From Sulfobacillus sp. (GTDB lineage: Bacteria; Bacillota; Sulfobacillia; Sulfobacillales; Sulfobacillaceae), in the NCBI GenBank assembly GCA_027309085.1, contig DAIDDL010000005.1, positions 62,001-126,000 on the forward strand: a DNA stretch of 64,000 nucleotides, in the 5' to 3' direction. The notes under the pieces were generated by a model, which made no database searches, was not told the origin of the DNA, and was given only the letters and a program-made list of their open reading frames with translations. Made by a program: the position numbers and the translations under genes. Shown one piece after another: positions 7,522-15,317 of the stretch (the first letter of the stretch is position 1; every line of letters begins with the position of its first letter).

Positions 7522-8415
7522 ATGATGGCAGCACGACTACAGAAGATCATCGCGCAAGCGGGCTTGTGCTCGCGCCGTGAGGCAGAAGAGTGGATTGCCG
7601 CGGGCCGGGTCAAGGTGAATGACAAGACGGCCACGGTGGGGGAGAGCGCTGACCCGGATGCGGACCGGATCACCGTGGACGGACGCCCTCTGCAGACACG
7701 TGCAGAGCGGTGGTATCTGGCCGTGAACAAGCCAGCAGGATATACGACGTCGTTGAAGGACCGCCATGCTGAACACTTGATTACCGAGTTGATCCCCAAA
7801 CGCTTCGGCCGTGTGTTTCCGGTGGGGCGGCTGGACCGGGATACATCTGGATTGATTTTGCTTACCAATGATGGGTATTTGGCGCACCGGCTCATGCACC
7901 CGTCTTACCATGTGGCTAAAATCTATGAGGTGTGGATCAAAGGGGTGCCTGGGAGGAATCACGTGGCGCGCATTGAGCACGGGATCGAACTGGATGACGG
8001 CGTGGCCCGCCCGCAGAGCGTCCAGATCATCCGCAGTGACAAGGCGCATGACCGGACACTTTTGCGCATGACACTGACGGAGGGCAAAAAGCGCGAGATC
8101 CGGCGGATATTTGAGGCTATCGGCCATCCTGTACTGGAGCTGCGCCGGGTTGCCTTTGGCCCTTTGTCGGTGGAAGGGTTGGATGAGGGCCGCTCGCGAC
8201 CGCTCAGCCACCGGGAAGTCAAAACTCTTTACAGTCTCGTGGAAAAGACTCCGGCCCGCTACGTAATGCACCGAAGGGATGACGATATTGATGAAATCTC
8301 AGCAGGAACTGCGCGACATCGTGACAAGCGTCCAGTCCGTGCAAAAATACCAGCCGCCCGACCGGGGAATTCGGTCGGCAACTCCAGCCGAAATCCTGGC
8401 CGGACTCACCGCTGA
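7522..8415 (+). CDS. rluB: 23S rRNA pseudouridine synthase, RluB/RsuA family
   Basis: Isomerises a uridine in 23S rRNA (B. subtilis-type RluB). The N-terminal S4 RNA-binding domain spans about residues 4-60 (LQKIIAQAGLCSRREAEEWI), and the catalytic motif GRLDRDTSG is at 102-110 with D105 the nucleophile. KKREIRRIFEAIGHPVLELRR follows. The fold should end near residue 245 (SHREVKTLYSLV). The frame continues for about 50 basic residues with no family counterpart, and this tail overlaps the start of pncB in another frame by more than 120 bases. The ribosome site is AGAGGAGAG. Confidence 0.92.
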   Translation: MMAARLQKIIAQAGLCSRREAEEWIAAGRVKVNDKTATVGESADPDADRITVDGRPLQTRAERWYLAVNKPAGYTTSLKDRHAEHLITELIPKRFGRVFPVGRLDRDTSGLILLTNDGYLAHRLMHPSYHVAKIYEVWIKGVPGRNHVARIEHGIELDDGVARPQSVQIIRSDKAHDRTLLRMTLTEGKKREIRRIFEAIGHPVLELRRVAFGPLSVEGLDEGRSRPLSHREVKTLYSLVEKTPARYVMHRRDDDIDEISAGTARHRDKRPVRAKIPAARPGNSVGNSSRNPGRTHR

Positions 8416-9361
8416 CGTTTATTTTGTCGGCACGCAGCAGATTCTTCAGGAGTTAGGGCTGAATGATGTGATTGTGACCGCAGAGATATTTGCGAACCAT
8501 GCGGGGCTGCTGGCGGGTGTCGAGGAGGCCTTGCAGATGCTGGCGCCCCTGAATCTCACCGTCGCTGCCCTGGATGAAGGATCTGCGGTCACATCCAAAC
8601 AGGTAGTCATGCGCATTACCGGCCAGTACGGGGTCTTTGGACTTTACGAGACAGCGCTGTTAGGGATTCTCGCCTCGTCGTCGGGATGGGCTACCGCTGC
8701 CCGGGAAGTCGTCGATGCAGCCGGCCCGGTCCCCGTGGTGTCTTTCGGGGCGCGCCACGTGCATCCCGCGGTCGCGTCCGTGATGGACCGGGCGGCCATG
8801 GTGGGGGGAGCCCAGGGTGCCAGCAGCATTTTAGGCGCGCGTCAGGCCGGGCAGGACCCGTCCGGCACAATGCCCCATGCGCTCCTCTTGATGGCCGGGG
8901 ATACGGTGAGAGCAGCCGAAGCTTATGACAAGCTCATGCCTCCGGGAGCGCCGCGGGTGGTCCTGGTTGATACGTTTAAGGACGAGGCTGAGGAGGCCTT
9001 GCGCGTTGCCCAGGCACTGGGCGGGAAATTAGCTGCAGTGCGCCTGGACACACCGCGTGAGAGGGGCGGCGTGACGCCAGAGCTTGTGCGTGAAGTTAGG
9101 GCGCGCCTGACGCAGAAGGGCTACGGCCACGTGGGCGTGTTTGTGTCCGGGGGGTTGACCCCTGCCCGGATTGGGCCCCTGGTAGAGGCTGGCGTGACGG
9201 GGTTTGGAGTAGGCAGCTACATCGCCGCCGCCGCTCCCCTGGATATGACCATGGACTTAAAAGAAATCAACGGGGAGCCTGTGGCCAAGCGCGGCCGGAT
9301 CCCGGGGTTGACGCCTTCGCCGCTGCTTACGACCCGGCAGACGATGGCCAGCGCCGGTTGA
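8291..9361 (+). CDS. pncB: Nicotinate phosphoribosyltransferase
   Basis: Makes nicotinate mononucleotide from nicotinate and PRPP in NAD salvage. About 357 residues of the compact NAPRTase type. Landmarks are SATPAEILAGLTADVYFVGT, SFGARHVHPAVASVMDRAA (phosphoribosyl-binding loop region), SGTMPHALLLMAGD and the glycine-rich VSGGLTPARIGPLVEAGVTGFGVGSYI near the C-terminus. Starts at ATG 8279, TTG 8288 and ATG 8291 are all possible. The nearest ribosome-site-like AAGGG ends at 8278, favouring 8288 or 8291. The 5' end lies inside the rluB frame. Its 3' end overlaps the convergent SWIM gene by 35 bases. Confidence 0.88.
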   Translation: MKSQQELRDIVTSVQSVQKYQPPDRGIRSATPAEILAGLTADVYFVGTQQILQELGLNDVIVTAEIFANHAGLLAGVEEALQMLAPLNLTVAALDEGSAVTSKQVVMRITGQYGVFGLYETALLGILASSSGWATAAREVVDAAGPVPVVSFGARHVHPAVASVMDRAAMVGGAQGASSILGARQAGQDPSGTMPHALLLMAGDTVRAAEAYDKLMPPGAPRVVLVDTFKDEAEEALRVAQALGGKLAAVRLDTPRERGGVTPELVREVRARLTQKGYGHVGVFVSGGLTPARIGPLVEAGVTGFGVGSYIAAAAPLDMTMDLKEINGEPVAKRGRIPGLTPSPLLTTRQTMASAG

Positions 9362-10442
9362 AATTCTGGGCCAGGTCGTCCCAGACCGCCGGGGCGAGAA
9401 CAGATTGGAGTGCGTTGAGCTGATCCACTGACCCGGTCTCGAGGCAATCTGCAATTCGATAGGGCAACTGAGCCGGGACGGGGAGCCATGCTATCAGCGC
9501 CTGGCGCACGGTATGCTGGTCCTGCCTGTCGGCGGGCCAGTGTCCTTCGAGTAGGCGCACGGCCCCCTCAGTGTCGTTTTGCTCCAACAGCAAGCGGGCC
9601 CGGGCTAGGTACAGGGGGTCCGTGTGGGGGAACTGCTCCCAAAGCCAATACACCGGGGATCCGGGGATCTGGGCCATGAGACCTAGGAGGCGGCGAACGG
9701 CCAGGGCCTGTCTCTCCTCGGGAAAGGGAATGGCGGTGTGGCTCCACAATGTGTGGAGAATGAGGTTCTGGCTTTCGGGAAGGTCAGGTGCCAGGCTCGT
9801 GAACACATTGTCCAGCGGCAGGTAAGGGTTGTAGGCCCACATAGACACCCAGAAAGGAGCGCCCGCCTTGCGGATAGCCCGCGTGTCGCGCCACGACTCC
9901 ACCGCGTCTCCCGCCCTGGGGCGCCCGAGCCATGACGGGTGCAAGTCGGCGAGGAGCGATGGGTTACGGGCGACGCTGGCTAAGGAGGGGGCCTGCCACT
10001 GTTTGGCGGGGGCAAGATGCTCGGGCAGCATCCACCAGGGCATGGGGTCTGGAACATGCTGATTCAGAAAATTATCGGCAAACAGCAGGGGCCACGGATC
10101 CATAAGGTCGCGCAGGAGCGCATAAGGCGGGAAGGCAAATTGTTCGGGGTGATCGCGAAAGGCGAGCAGCAGTGCGGTAAAATGTGCGCAGGGCTGGTAA
10201 CGCCCGCACGTGCATCCCCCTTGCGGCGGTCCGCCAGAGAGTTCAAAATGGGGAAGGTAGGAGTCCTGATATCCGCGCAACTGCGCTATGAGGCGTCCAG
10301 GCATTGCTAGCTTGCGGACAAGGCGGTCTTCATAGAGATAGTCGCGAGCGCTGTTGAGTATTTTGGCTGGAAAGCGGCCCAGATATTCGTCAACAATTTC
10401 TTTGCTGATATCGGTCAGCGTGAGAGACACTAGATATGACAT
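9327..10442 (-). CDS. SWIM zinc-finger domain protein
   Basis: A 371-residue protein with one SWIM zinc finger, CTCGRYQPCAH (residues 77-87, pattern CxCx5CxH). SWIM fingers bind DNA or protein and are often found beside SNF2 helicases or recombination proteins. The rest is a helical, tryptophan- and leucine-rich region with no recognised enzyme motif. The start at 10442 is chosen for the GGGGG seven bases upstream; the frame also opens at 10484. It reads on the opposite strand to its neighbours and overlaps the pncB 3' end. It may act with the SNF2 helicase of the NHEJ operon about 6 kb away, but that is only a suggestion from domain habits. Confidence 0.75.
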   Translation of the reverse strand: MSYLVSLTLTDISKEIVDEYLGRFPAKILNSARDYLYEDRLVRKLAMPGRLIAQLRGYQDSYLPHFELSGGPPQGGCTCGRYQPCAHFTALLLAFRDHPEQFAFPPYALLRDLMDPWPLLFADNFLNQHVPDPMPWWMLPEHLAPAKQWQAPSLASVARNPSLLADLHPSWLGRPRAGDAVESWRDTRAIRKAGAPFWVSMWAYNPYLPLDNVFTSLAPDLPESQNLILHTLWSHTAIPFPEERQALAVRRLLGLMAQIPGSPVYWLWEQFPHTDPLYLARARLLLEQNDTEGAVRLLEGHWPADRQDQHTVRQALIAWLPVPAQLPYRIADCLETGSVDQLNALQSVLAPAVWDDLAQNFNRRWPSSAGS

Positions 10443-10500
10443 TGAGTCGCCCCCTATGACAGTTTCATCCACTAATCTCATCATGGAGCAGGAGGGATAG

Positions 10501-10659
10501 ATGATGCAAGTGCGTTGCCAGATTTGCGGGACTGTGACGGAGATAGCTGCGTGGACAAAGGAGTACGAAAGCCAGAAATATGGCAGCCAGCATCCCTACA
10601 TCTGCCGGACCTGTGAGCAAAAAATTCAGCTGGAAGCGAAGGAAAACCAGAACTCATAG
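10501..10659 (+). CDS. Small zinc-ribbon protein, DUF2197/YlaI-like
   Basis: An ORF of 52 residues preceded by a near-perfect ribosome site (GCAGGAGGG, 4 bases before the ATG). Two CxxC pairs, CQIC (residues 6-9) and CRTC (35-38), flank a short polar middle, giving a four-cysteine zinc ribbon. The layout and start MMQVRCQICGTV match the DUF2197/YlaI family of Firmicutes, whose function is unknown. It is the first gene of the run leading into aroH-cmk-plsC-rpsA, with a 64-base gap to aroH. Confidence 0.75.
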   Translation: MMQVRCQICGTVTEIAAWTKEYESQKYGSQHPYICRTCEQKIQLEAKENQNS

Positions 10660-10723
10660 TACGTGTGCCGGAATGCCAGGCGTTACGGGCCCACGCCTTA
10701 GGACAAGAAAGGGTGTTGATGGA

Positions 10724-11104
10724 TTGATTCGCGGTATTCGAGGAGCAACGACGGTGGAACGTGATGAGGCTGGCCAAATCTTGGCAAGAACCCAAGAACT
10801 GATTGTGGAAATGGCCAGGGCCAACGGCATTGACCCAGCGCAGATGAGCAGCATCTGCTTCACAATGACCCCGGACCTGCATGCCACGTTTCCGGCAGAG
10901 GCCGCCCGGAAAGTCGGGTGGCAGTTTGTTCCGGTCATCTGTATGAGTGAGCTGAATGTTCCTCACGGACTTCCTAAAACCGTGCGGGTATTGATGCAGG
11001 CCGAAACGGACCGCACCCCGGAGCAGGTCCGCCACATCTACCAATACGGCGCCGTAGTGTTGCGGGAAGATTTACTTCCGGCAGACCAGGAGCCGCAAGG
11101 ATAA
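10724..11104 (+). CDS. aroH: Chorismate mutase, AroH type
   Basis: Converts chorismate to prephenate for phenylalanine and tyrosine synthesis. The TTG start at 10724 is chosen because it gives MIRGIRGATTVERDEAG, the exact AroH beginning (the catalytic arginine is in IRGATT). The open frame extends further upstream without homology. Later landmarks are FTMTPDLHATFPAEAAR, GWQFVPVICMSELNV and the C-terminal RHIYQYGAVVLR. A GGGTG lies about 10 bases upstream. The stop TAA overlaps the cmk ATG by one base. Confidence 0.93.
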   Translation: MIRGIRGATTVERDEAGQILARTQELIVEMARANGIDPAQMSSICFTMTPDLHATFPAEAARKVGWQFVPVICMSELNVPHGLPKTVRVLMQAETDRTPEQVRHIYQYGAVVLREDLLPADQEPQG

Positions 11105-11793
11105 TGGCGGCATTGGGACAGGGCCCAGTGGTGGCCGTCGATGGGCCGGCGGGCGCGGGCAAGAGCACCGTTGCCCGCCGCATGGCTGAGCGGCTGGAAT
11201 TTCTCTATCTGGATTCCGGAGCCATGTACCGCGCCCTGGCGTTGAAAGCATTGCAGCACGGGGTGGACCTGCGCGATGAAACCCAGCTCTCACATCTTCT
11301 GGGCACGACACGGATTGAATTATCCGGCGCTGGCCACAAGACTCCCGCGGTGCTGTTAGATGGGGAAAATGTCACCGCATTGCTGAGAAGTCCTGAGGTG
11401 AATGCCAGTGTGTCCCTGGTGGCGGGATTTCCCCTAGTTCGCGAGGAGATGGTGCGCAGGCAGCGCGAGATGGCCGGGGAGGGTCATGTCATTATGGATG
11501 GCCGGGACATTGGAACCTATGTCCTGCCGGGAGCCGACCTGAAGTTTTTTCTCACGGCGTCTTTGGAAGCACGTGCTGCAAGGCGTCTTCACGACCTTTT
11601 AAGCATGGGATTTCCAGCGGATTTAGAGACGCTGGCCGAGGAGATAAGCCACCGTGATGCATTAGACTCAAAGCGGGCTGTCGGTCCTTTAAGACGGGCT
11701 GCTGATGCCATTTTGATTGATACCACCGATATGGAGGTGGATCATGTTGTCGATATGATGCTGTCTTTCTACCGGCAACGTGTGGGGTCATGA
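11104..11793 (+). CDS. cmk: Cytidylate kinase
   Basis: Phosphorylates CMP and dCMP with ATP in pyrimidine nucleotide metabolism. The P-loop GPAGAGKST is at residues 14-22. LDSGAMYRA (CMP-binding), MDGRDIGTYVLPGADLKFFLTA and the lid-like ARRLHDLL follow. At 229 residues it has the normal length. It overlaps aroH by one base and plsC by four (ATGA), indicating an operon. The cmk-plsC-rpsA order is common in Firmicutes and clostridia. Confidence 0.96.
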   Translation: MAALGQGPVVAVDGPAGAGKSTVARRMAERLEFLYLDSGAMYRALALKALQHGVDLRDETQLSHLLGTTRIELSGAGHKTPAVLLDGENVTALLRSPEVNASVSLVAGFPLVREEMVRRQREMAGEGHVIMDGRDIGTYVLPGADLKFFLTASLEARAARRLHDLLSMGFPADLETLAEEISHRDALDSKRAVGPLRRAADAILIDTTDMEVDHVVDMMLSFYRQRVGS

Positions 11794-12383
11794 TCTACGG
11801 ATTTTTTTACTGGCTTGTGCGCATCATTTTCTCACTGTACTTCCGCATTGAGGTGACGGGACTGGAACGGGTGCCGCGGAGTGGCCCTCTTATTATTCTA
11901 GTCAATCACATCACTTTTGTTGATCCCCCCATGGCAGCCATCTTGATGCCGCGTCCTGTGTACTTTATGACCAAGGTAGAATTGTTCTCCATTCCGGTAT
12001 TCGGGTGGCTGATCCGGCATCTCCATGCTTTCCCGGTTCGCCGGGGCACGGCTGACAGAAAGGCTATCCGCACGTCGTTGAGGCTGCTGGCGCAGCAACA
12101 GGCTCTTCTCATTTTCCCCGAGGGCCACCGCTCTCATACGGGGCCGTTGCAGGAAGCACGCGCCGGGGCGGTGTATCTGGCGCAAAAGACCGCATGCCCC
12201 TGCATCCCGATTGGGATCAGCGGGCAATACGGATTTCGGAAGACCATCCGCTATTCGGTCGGCGAGGTTTTTACCATTCCGGGTGACATGGAACGCCATG
12301 AGGCCCAAAAGCTCATCATGCGTAAAATTGCGGAACAAATCGCGTCTTCCGAGGATAGGGCGGTCCCGCCAAAAAAAAGGTGA
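11790..12383 (+). CDS. plsC: 1-acyl-sn-glycerol-3-phosphate acyltransferase
   Basis: Acylates lysophosphatidate to phosphatidate at the cytoplasmic membrane in phospholipid synthesis. The catalytic NHITFVD (HX4D, H40 and D45) and the phosphate-binding FPEGHRS (109-115) are both present. A hydrophobic N-terminal segment (FFYWLVRIIFSLYF) anchors it. The 197 residues are typical for the short Firmicute enzyme. It overlaps cmk by four bases. Unlike many clostridial clusters, no ispH/lytB gene lies between it and rpsA. Confidence 0.93.
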   Translation: MIYGFFYWLVRIIFSLYFRIEVTGLERVPRSGPLIILVNHITFVDPPMAAILMPRPVYFMTKVELFSIPVFGWLIRHLHAFPVRRGTADRKAIRTSLRLLAQQQALLIFPEGHRSHTGPLQEARAGAVYLAQKTACPCIPIGISGQYGFRKTIRYSVGEVFTIPGDMERHEAQKLIMRKIAEQIASSEDRAVPPKKR

Positions 12384-12414
12384 ACTGGCTGCTGCTGGGC
12401 TGAAACCGCTTGGA

Positions 12415-12442
12415 TTGACACTGGTGTCCGGTGTAATATGTA
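12415..12442 (+). promoter_or_regulatory. Possible promoter ahead of rpsA
   Basis: A perfect TTGACA (12415-12420) is followed after 16 bases by TATGTA (12437-12442), a weak -10; TGTAATAT overlaps just upstream of that. The placement in the 117-base gap before rpsA suggests an internal promoter that lets S1-like protein be made independently of cmk-plsC. Confidence 0.35.
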
Positions 12443-12500
12443 GAAGAGGAATAAGAATTGTTTGGTTAATACAGGCGCAATAACAAGGGGGCCGGCGATC

Positions 12501-13742
12501 ATGGATGAACGGAAGGATGTACTGCCAGAGGAGATCACGAACAGTCCAAGTGCTCCGGAGCACGAAGAAGTGATGAATATGGAGGACACTTTGGCTTATG
12601 CTCCGATGGGGGATGTTCATCCGGGGGATATTGTCGCAGGGAAGGTTGTCCATATATCGAGCGATGGTGTGCTTGTTGACGTGGGCGCGAAATCCGAAGG
12701 GATTATTCATCTGCAGGACTTAAGCCACCGCCATGTTGACCGTGCCGAGGACGTGGTGAAACTAGGAGATACGATCTCGGTCTATGTGTTGGGCTACGAG
12801 GGGGATGAAGGGGCCTTAAAACTTTCCAAACGCCGCGCGGATGAGCAAGGCGCCTGGCTCAAGCTCGAAGAAGCGCAGAAGACCGGGGAGATACTCCGCG
12901 CGCCGGTAGTGGAAATTGTCAAGGGCGGCCTCGTCGTTGACGTCGGCCTGCGCGGCTTTATTCCGGCCTCGCATATTGCAAGAGGGTTTGTCAGCGATAT
13001 GGCGCCCTACCTGCACCAGGTGGTTCCGGTCAAGGTGGTTGAGCTGGACCGGGGGAAACGCCGCGCTATCCTATCCCGTAAAATCGCCATGGAACTTGAA
13101 AGCAATGCAAAGCGCGATGAGCTGTGGGCTGGCATTGAAGAAGGACAGGTGCGCCACGGTGTGGTGAAAAGCCTGACGGACTTTGGCGCGTTTATTGATT
13201 TGGGCGGGGTCGATGGGTTGCTGCATATCAGTGAGATGTCGTGGGGCCGCATCAATCATCCTTCTGAGGTGCTGGAAATTGGCCAGGAGGTCGACGTGAA
13301 GGTTTTGCGCCTGGATCCCGAAAAGAACAAGATTTCTCTAGGTATGCGCCAGGTTCTTCCGAATCCGTGGGAAGGCGTCGAATCCCGTTATGACGTCGGC
13401 CGGCTATATGAGGGAACGGTAGTGAGGCTGGCAGGATTTGGAGCGTTCGTGGAACTGGAGCCTGGAGTAGACGGGCTGGTGCACATTTCCCAGCTGGCTC
13501 CCGAGCGCATTCACCAGCCCTCCGACGTGGTGGCTGTAGGCGACCGGATTTGGGTTAAGATTTTAAGCATGGATGCGGCGAACAAGCGCATATCCCTTTC
13601 CAAACGCGAGGCGGACGAGGATATTGCGAATGGAGTTCTGGCAGACAACGAGCACCGGGAAGACGCAGACGAGAACTCGGCCATGGGGGAACATCTTGCG
13701 GCTTACCATGCTGGGGACTGGGATGATGAAGAGCAGCCGTAG
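12501..13742 (+). CDS. rpsA: S1 RNA-binding domain protein (ribosomal protein S1 homologue, YpfD-like)
   Basis: 413 residues with four S1 OB-fold repeats at about 38-110, 125-195, 212-283 and 297-370. The third and fourth repeats carry the best matches (FGAFIDLGGVDGLLHISEMSW and FGAFVELEPGVDGLVHISQL). Flanking regions are acidic. Low-GC Firmicutes carry such a four-repeat protein (YpfD) rather than the six-repeat E. coli S1, and its ribosomal role there is less certain. ATG 12501 has AAGGGGG upstream; a TTG at 12462 is in frame but lacks one. A terminator hairpin follows. Confidence 0.9.
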   Translation: MDERKDVLPEEITNSPSAPEHEEVMNMEDTLAYAPMGDVHPGDIVAGKVVHISSDGVLVDVGAKSEGIIHLQDLSHRHVDRAEDVVKLGDTISVYVLGYEGDEGALKLSKRRADEQGAWLKLEEAQKTGEILRAPVVEIVKGGLVVDVGLRGFIPASHIARGFVSDMAPYLHQVVPVKVVELDRGKRRAILSRKIAMELESNAKRDELWAGIEEGQVRHGVVKSLTDFGAFIDLGGVDGLLHISEMSWGRINHPSEVLEIGQEVDVKVLRLDPEKNKISLGMRQVLPNPWEGVESRYDVGRLYEGTVVRLAGFGAFVELEPGVDGLVHISQLAPERIHQPSDVVAVGDRIWVKILSMDAANKRISLSKREADEDIANGVLADNEHREDADENSAMGEHLAAYHAGDWDDEEQP

Positions 13743-13816
13743 CCGGCATGAGGCTCGGGGGACTCTGGCGTAGTGTTGCGGGGTCGCCCGTGGCTTCCCG
13801 GTGGGTTGTCATGAGG

Positions 13817-13847
13817 GGCGCGCTATGGGTGTTCGCGCCGCTTTTTT
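13817..13847 (+). terminator. Rho-independent terminator after rpsA
   Basis: The arms GGCGCG (13817-13822) and CGCGCC (13834-13839) pair around an 11-base loop, followed by GC and six T residues (13842-13847). Confidence 0.6.
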
Positions 13848-13879
13848 GCGCCGCGAAGGGTTTTGCGCCCACGCGGCGC
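13848..13879. repeat. Second GC-rich hairpin in the rpsA-bioY gap
   Basis: The arms GCGCCGCG (13848-13855) and CGCGGCGC (13872-13879) can form an 8-bp stem directly behind the T-run of the rpsA terminator. It lies between the convergent ends of rpsA and bioY and may insulate them. No T-run is present for the minus-strand direction. Confidence 0.5.
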
Positions 13880-13934
13880 GCCCTGTAGTGGATCGGATCT
13901 TCGCTTGTCTGCACCCGCTTTCTGGCAGGGCGCG

Positions 13935-14498
13935 CTATCCGGCATTTTGGTAGCTGCCGGCCCCCCAGCGGCTCATCGTGAATGCGCGGGCACGCCGGAT
14001 GATGGGAAAGGCGATGACCGCTTTGAGCACATCCAGAGCAATGAACGGGACAACCCCTTCCATGAAAGCGCGGAACACGGATGCTCCAGATGTCAGCATG
14101 ATGCCGATCATCCCGCCCGCGTAGATTAACACAATGCCAATGAATAGGCCAGACGACAGGCGCCACCTGTTCACGCCTGGACCGGCGACACGGGCTATCA
14201 GCCAAGCGGCTGGCGGGTATGCCCAAAGATATCCCCCGAATGGCCCCAAAAGAATCCCAATGCCATGACTGCCTTCGGCAAAGACCGGCAGGCCCAGCAT
14301 CCCCAGCAGCAGGTAGGCCACCATGCTCATGAAGGCCCAACGTGGCGGCAGCAAGCCGCCCGCGAGATAAACGCCTAAAACCTGCAGACTGAACGGCACG
14401 ATTGACAGAAGGGGAATGGTGAAAGAGGTCAATGCGCCGACGGCGGTGATGGCTGTGACGAATCCCGCTAACACAAGAAAACGCATAGACTGCGGCAT
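13935..14498 (-). CDS. bioY: BioY biotin transporter (ECF S component)
   Basis: The substrate-binding S component of an energy-coupling-factor transporter for biotin. About 187 residues with several hydrophobic helices. VPFSLQVLGVYLAGGLLPPRWA and LPVFAEGSHGIGILLGPFGGYLWAY match the BioY family closely. The frame opens at 14606, but ATG 14498 has GGGAGGG five bases upstream and gives the normal N-terminus MPQSMRFLVLAGF. No EcfA or EcfT genes are nearby, so it must use shared components or work alone. Confidence 0.92.
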   Translation of the reverse strand: MPQSMRFLVLAGFVTAITAVGALTSFTIPLLSIVPFSLQVLGVYLAGGLLPPRWAFMSMVAYLLLGMLGLPVFAEGSHGIGILLGPFGGYLWAYPPAAWLIARVAGPGVNRWRLSSGLFIGIVLIYAGGMIGIMLTSGASVFRAFMEGVVPFIALDVLKAVIAFPIIRRARAFTMSRWGAGSYQNAG

Positions 14499-14644
14499 GG
14501 GAACCCTCCCGGATGGCAATATCTGAGTCAAAATGCGGATGACAAGAGTCCGGGTTATTGTAGCATACGCCAAGACATGCATGGAACCCCTGTGACGGAG
14601 AGACACTACTGCCCAACATAAAAAAGCGGGCGGGGTGCAAACAA

Positions 14645-15247
14645 GTGGGGACGGTCACGGTGTTCAGCTTTTGGGTCGCGGCAGCTGTATTGCTTTCTTC
14701 AGGCTGGGGTGGCAGCATTCTCGGAAGATATTCTGTCTCTCCCTGGTGGTTTCCGGCAGTAATGGTGTTGGTGGCGGCCAGCGCTCTCACGTCCAACCTT
14801 TTTCACCCCTTGGCCGTCAACTTGGGCAGTGTGCTTTGGAGTGCGGCTGTCATCACACTGTGGATTGAATATGGCCGGGTGGGACAGTGGATGTGGCTCG
14901 TGACGTTCAGCTTTCTCCTGAGTGTCGCGCGCATGATTGGCCCTCTGAATCCGACACGGGTGCAAGTGATTGCCTGGCTGCCATGGGAGGCCGGGGTCGT
15001 CGGGATTCTGGCGGGACTGACCGCGGACGACCCCGTGTGCGCAGTGCTGGTGGGGGCAGGGGCGGAAATCGGGTCCGGTGTGATGCTCAGTCTGTATTCA
15101 GGGCATGTCCACTGGGGCACCGTCAGGGATTTGACCTTTTCCGTGGCGGTCTCCCTGGTGGCGTGGCACAGCGCCGTGGCTGCTGACTGGTGGAAACACA
15201 GGCGGGCACGCCGGCCCGTGGGTGTTCCTGGAGACCCCTCCACCTAG
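14645..15247 (+). CDS. YphA-like integral membrane protein
   Basis: A 200-residue, highly hydrophobic protein with about six predicted membrane segments and a basic C-terminal tail. No enzyme motif was seen. I relate it to YphA by position and size: in B. subtilis yphA lies upstream of der (yphC), gpsA and spoIVA, exactly the set found here. It starts with GTG; GCGGGCGGGG upstream is a poor ribosome site. The function is unknown, possibly connected with the envelope or sporulation. Confidence 0.55.
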   Translation: MGTVTVFSFWVAAAVLLSSGWGGSILGRYSVSPWWFPAVMVLVAASALTSNLFHPLAVNLGSVLWSAAVITLWIEYGRVGQWMWLVTFSFLLSVARMIGPLNPTRVQVIAWLPWEAGVVGILAGLTADDPVCAVLVGAGAEIGSGVMLSLYSGHVHWGTVRDLTFSVAVSLVAWHSAVAADWWKHRRARRPVGVPGDPST

Positions 15248-15317
15248 CCTGTTGCGGCACAGTGCCTTGCCAGAGATCCCAGACCCTGGGATAATCCTAA
15301 GTATTGGAGGGATTTGG

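Noticed and set aside
13555-14796. A 413-codon open frame on the minus strand across bioY.
   Set aside because: It overlaps bioY and rpsA in other frames, is rich in Arg, His, Pro and Ser typical of GC-rich shadow frames, and has no family resemblance.
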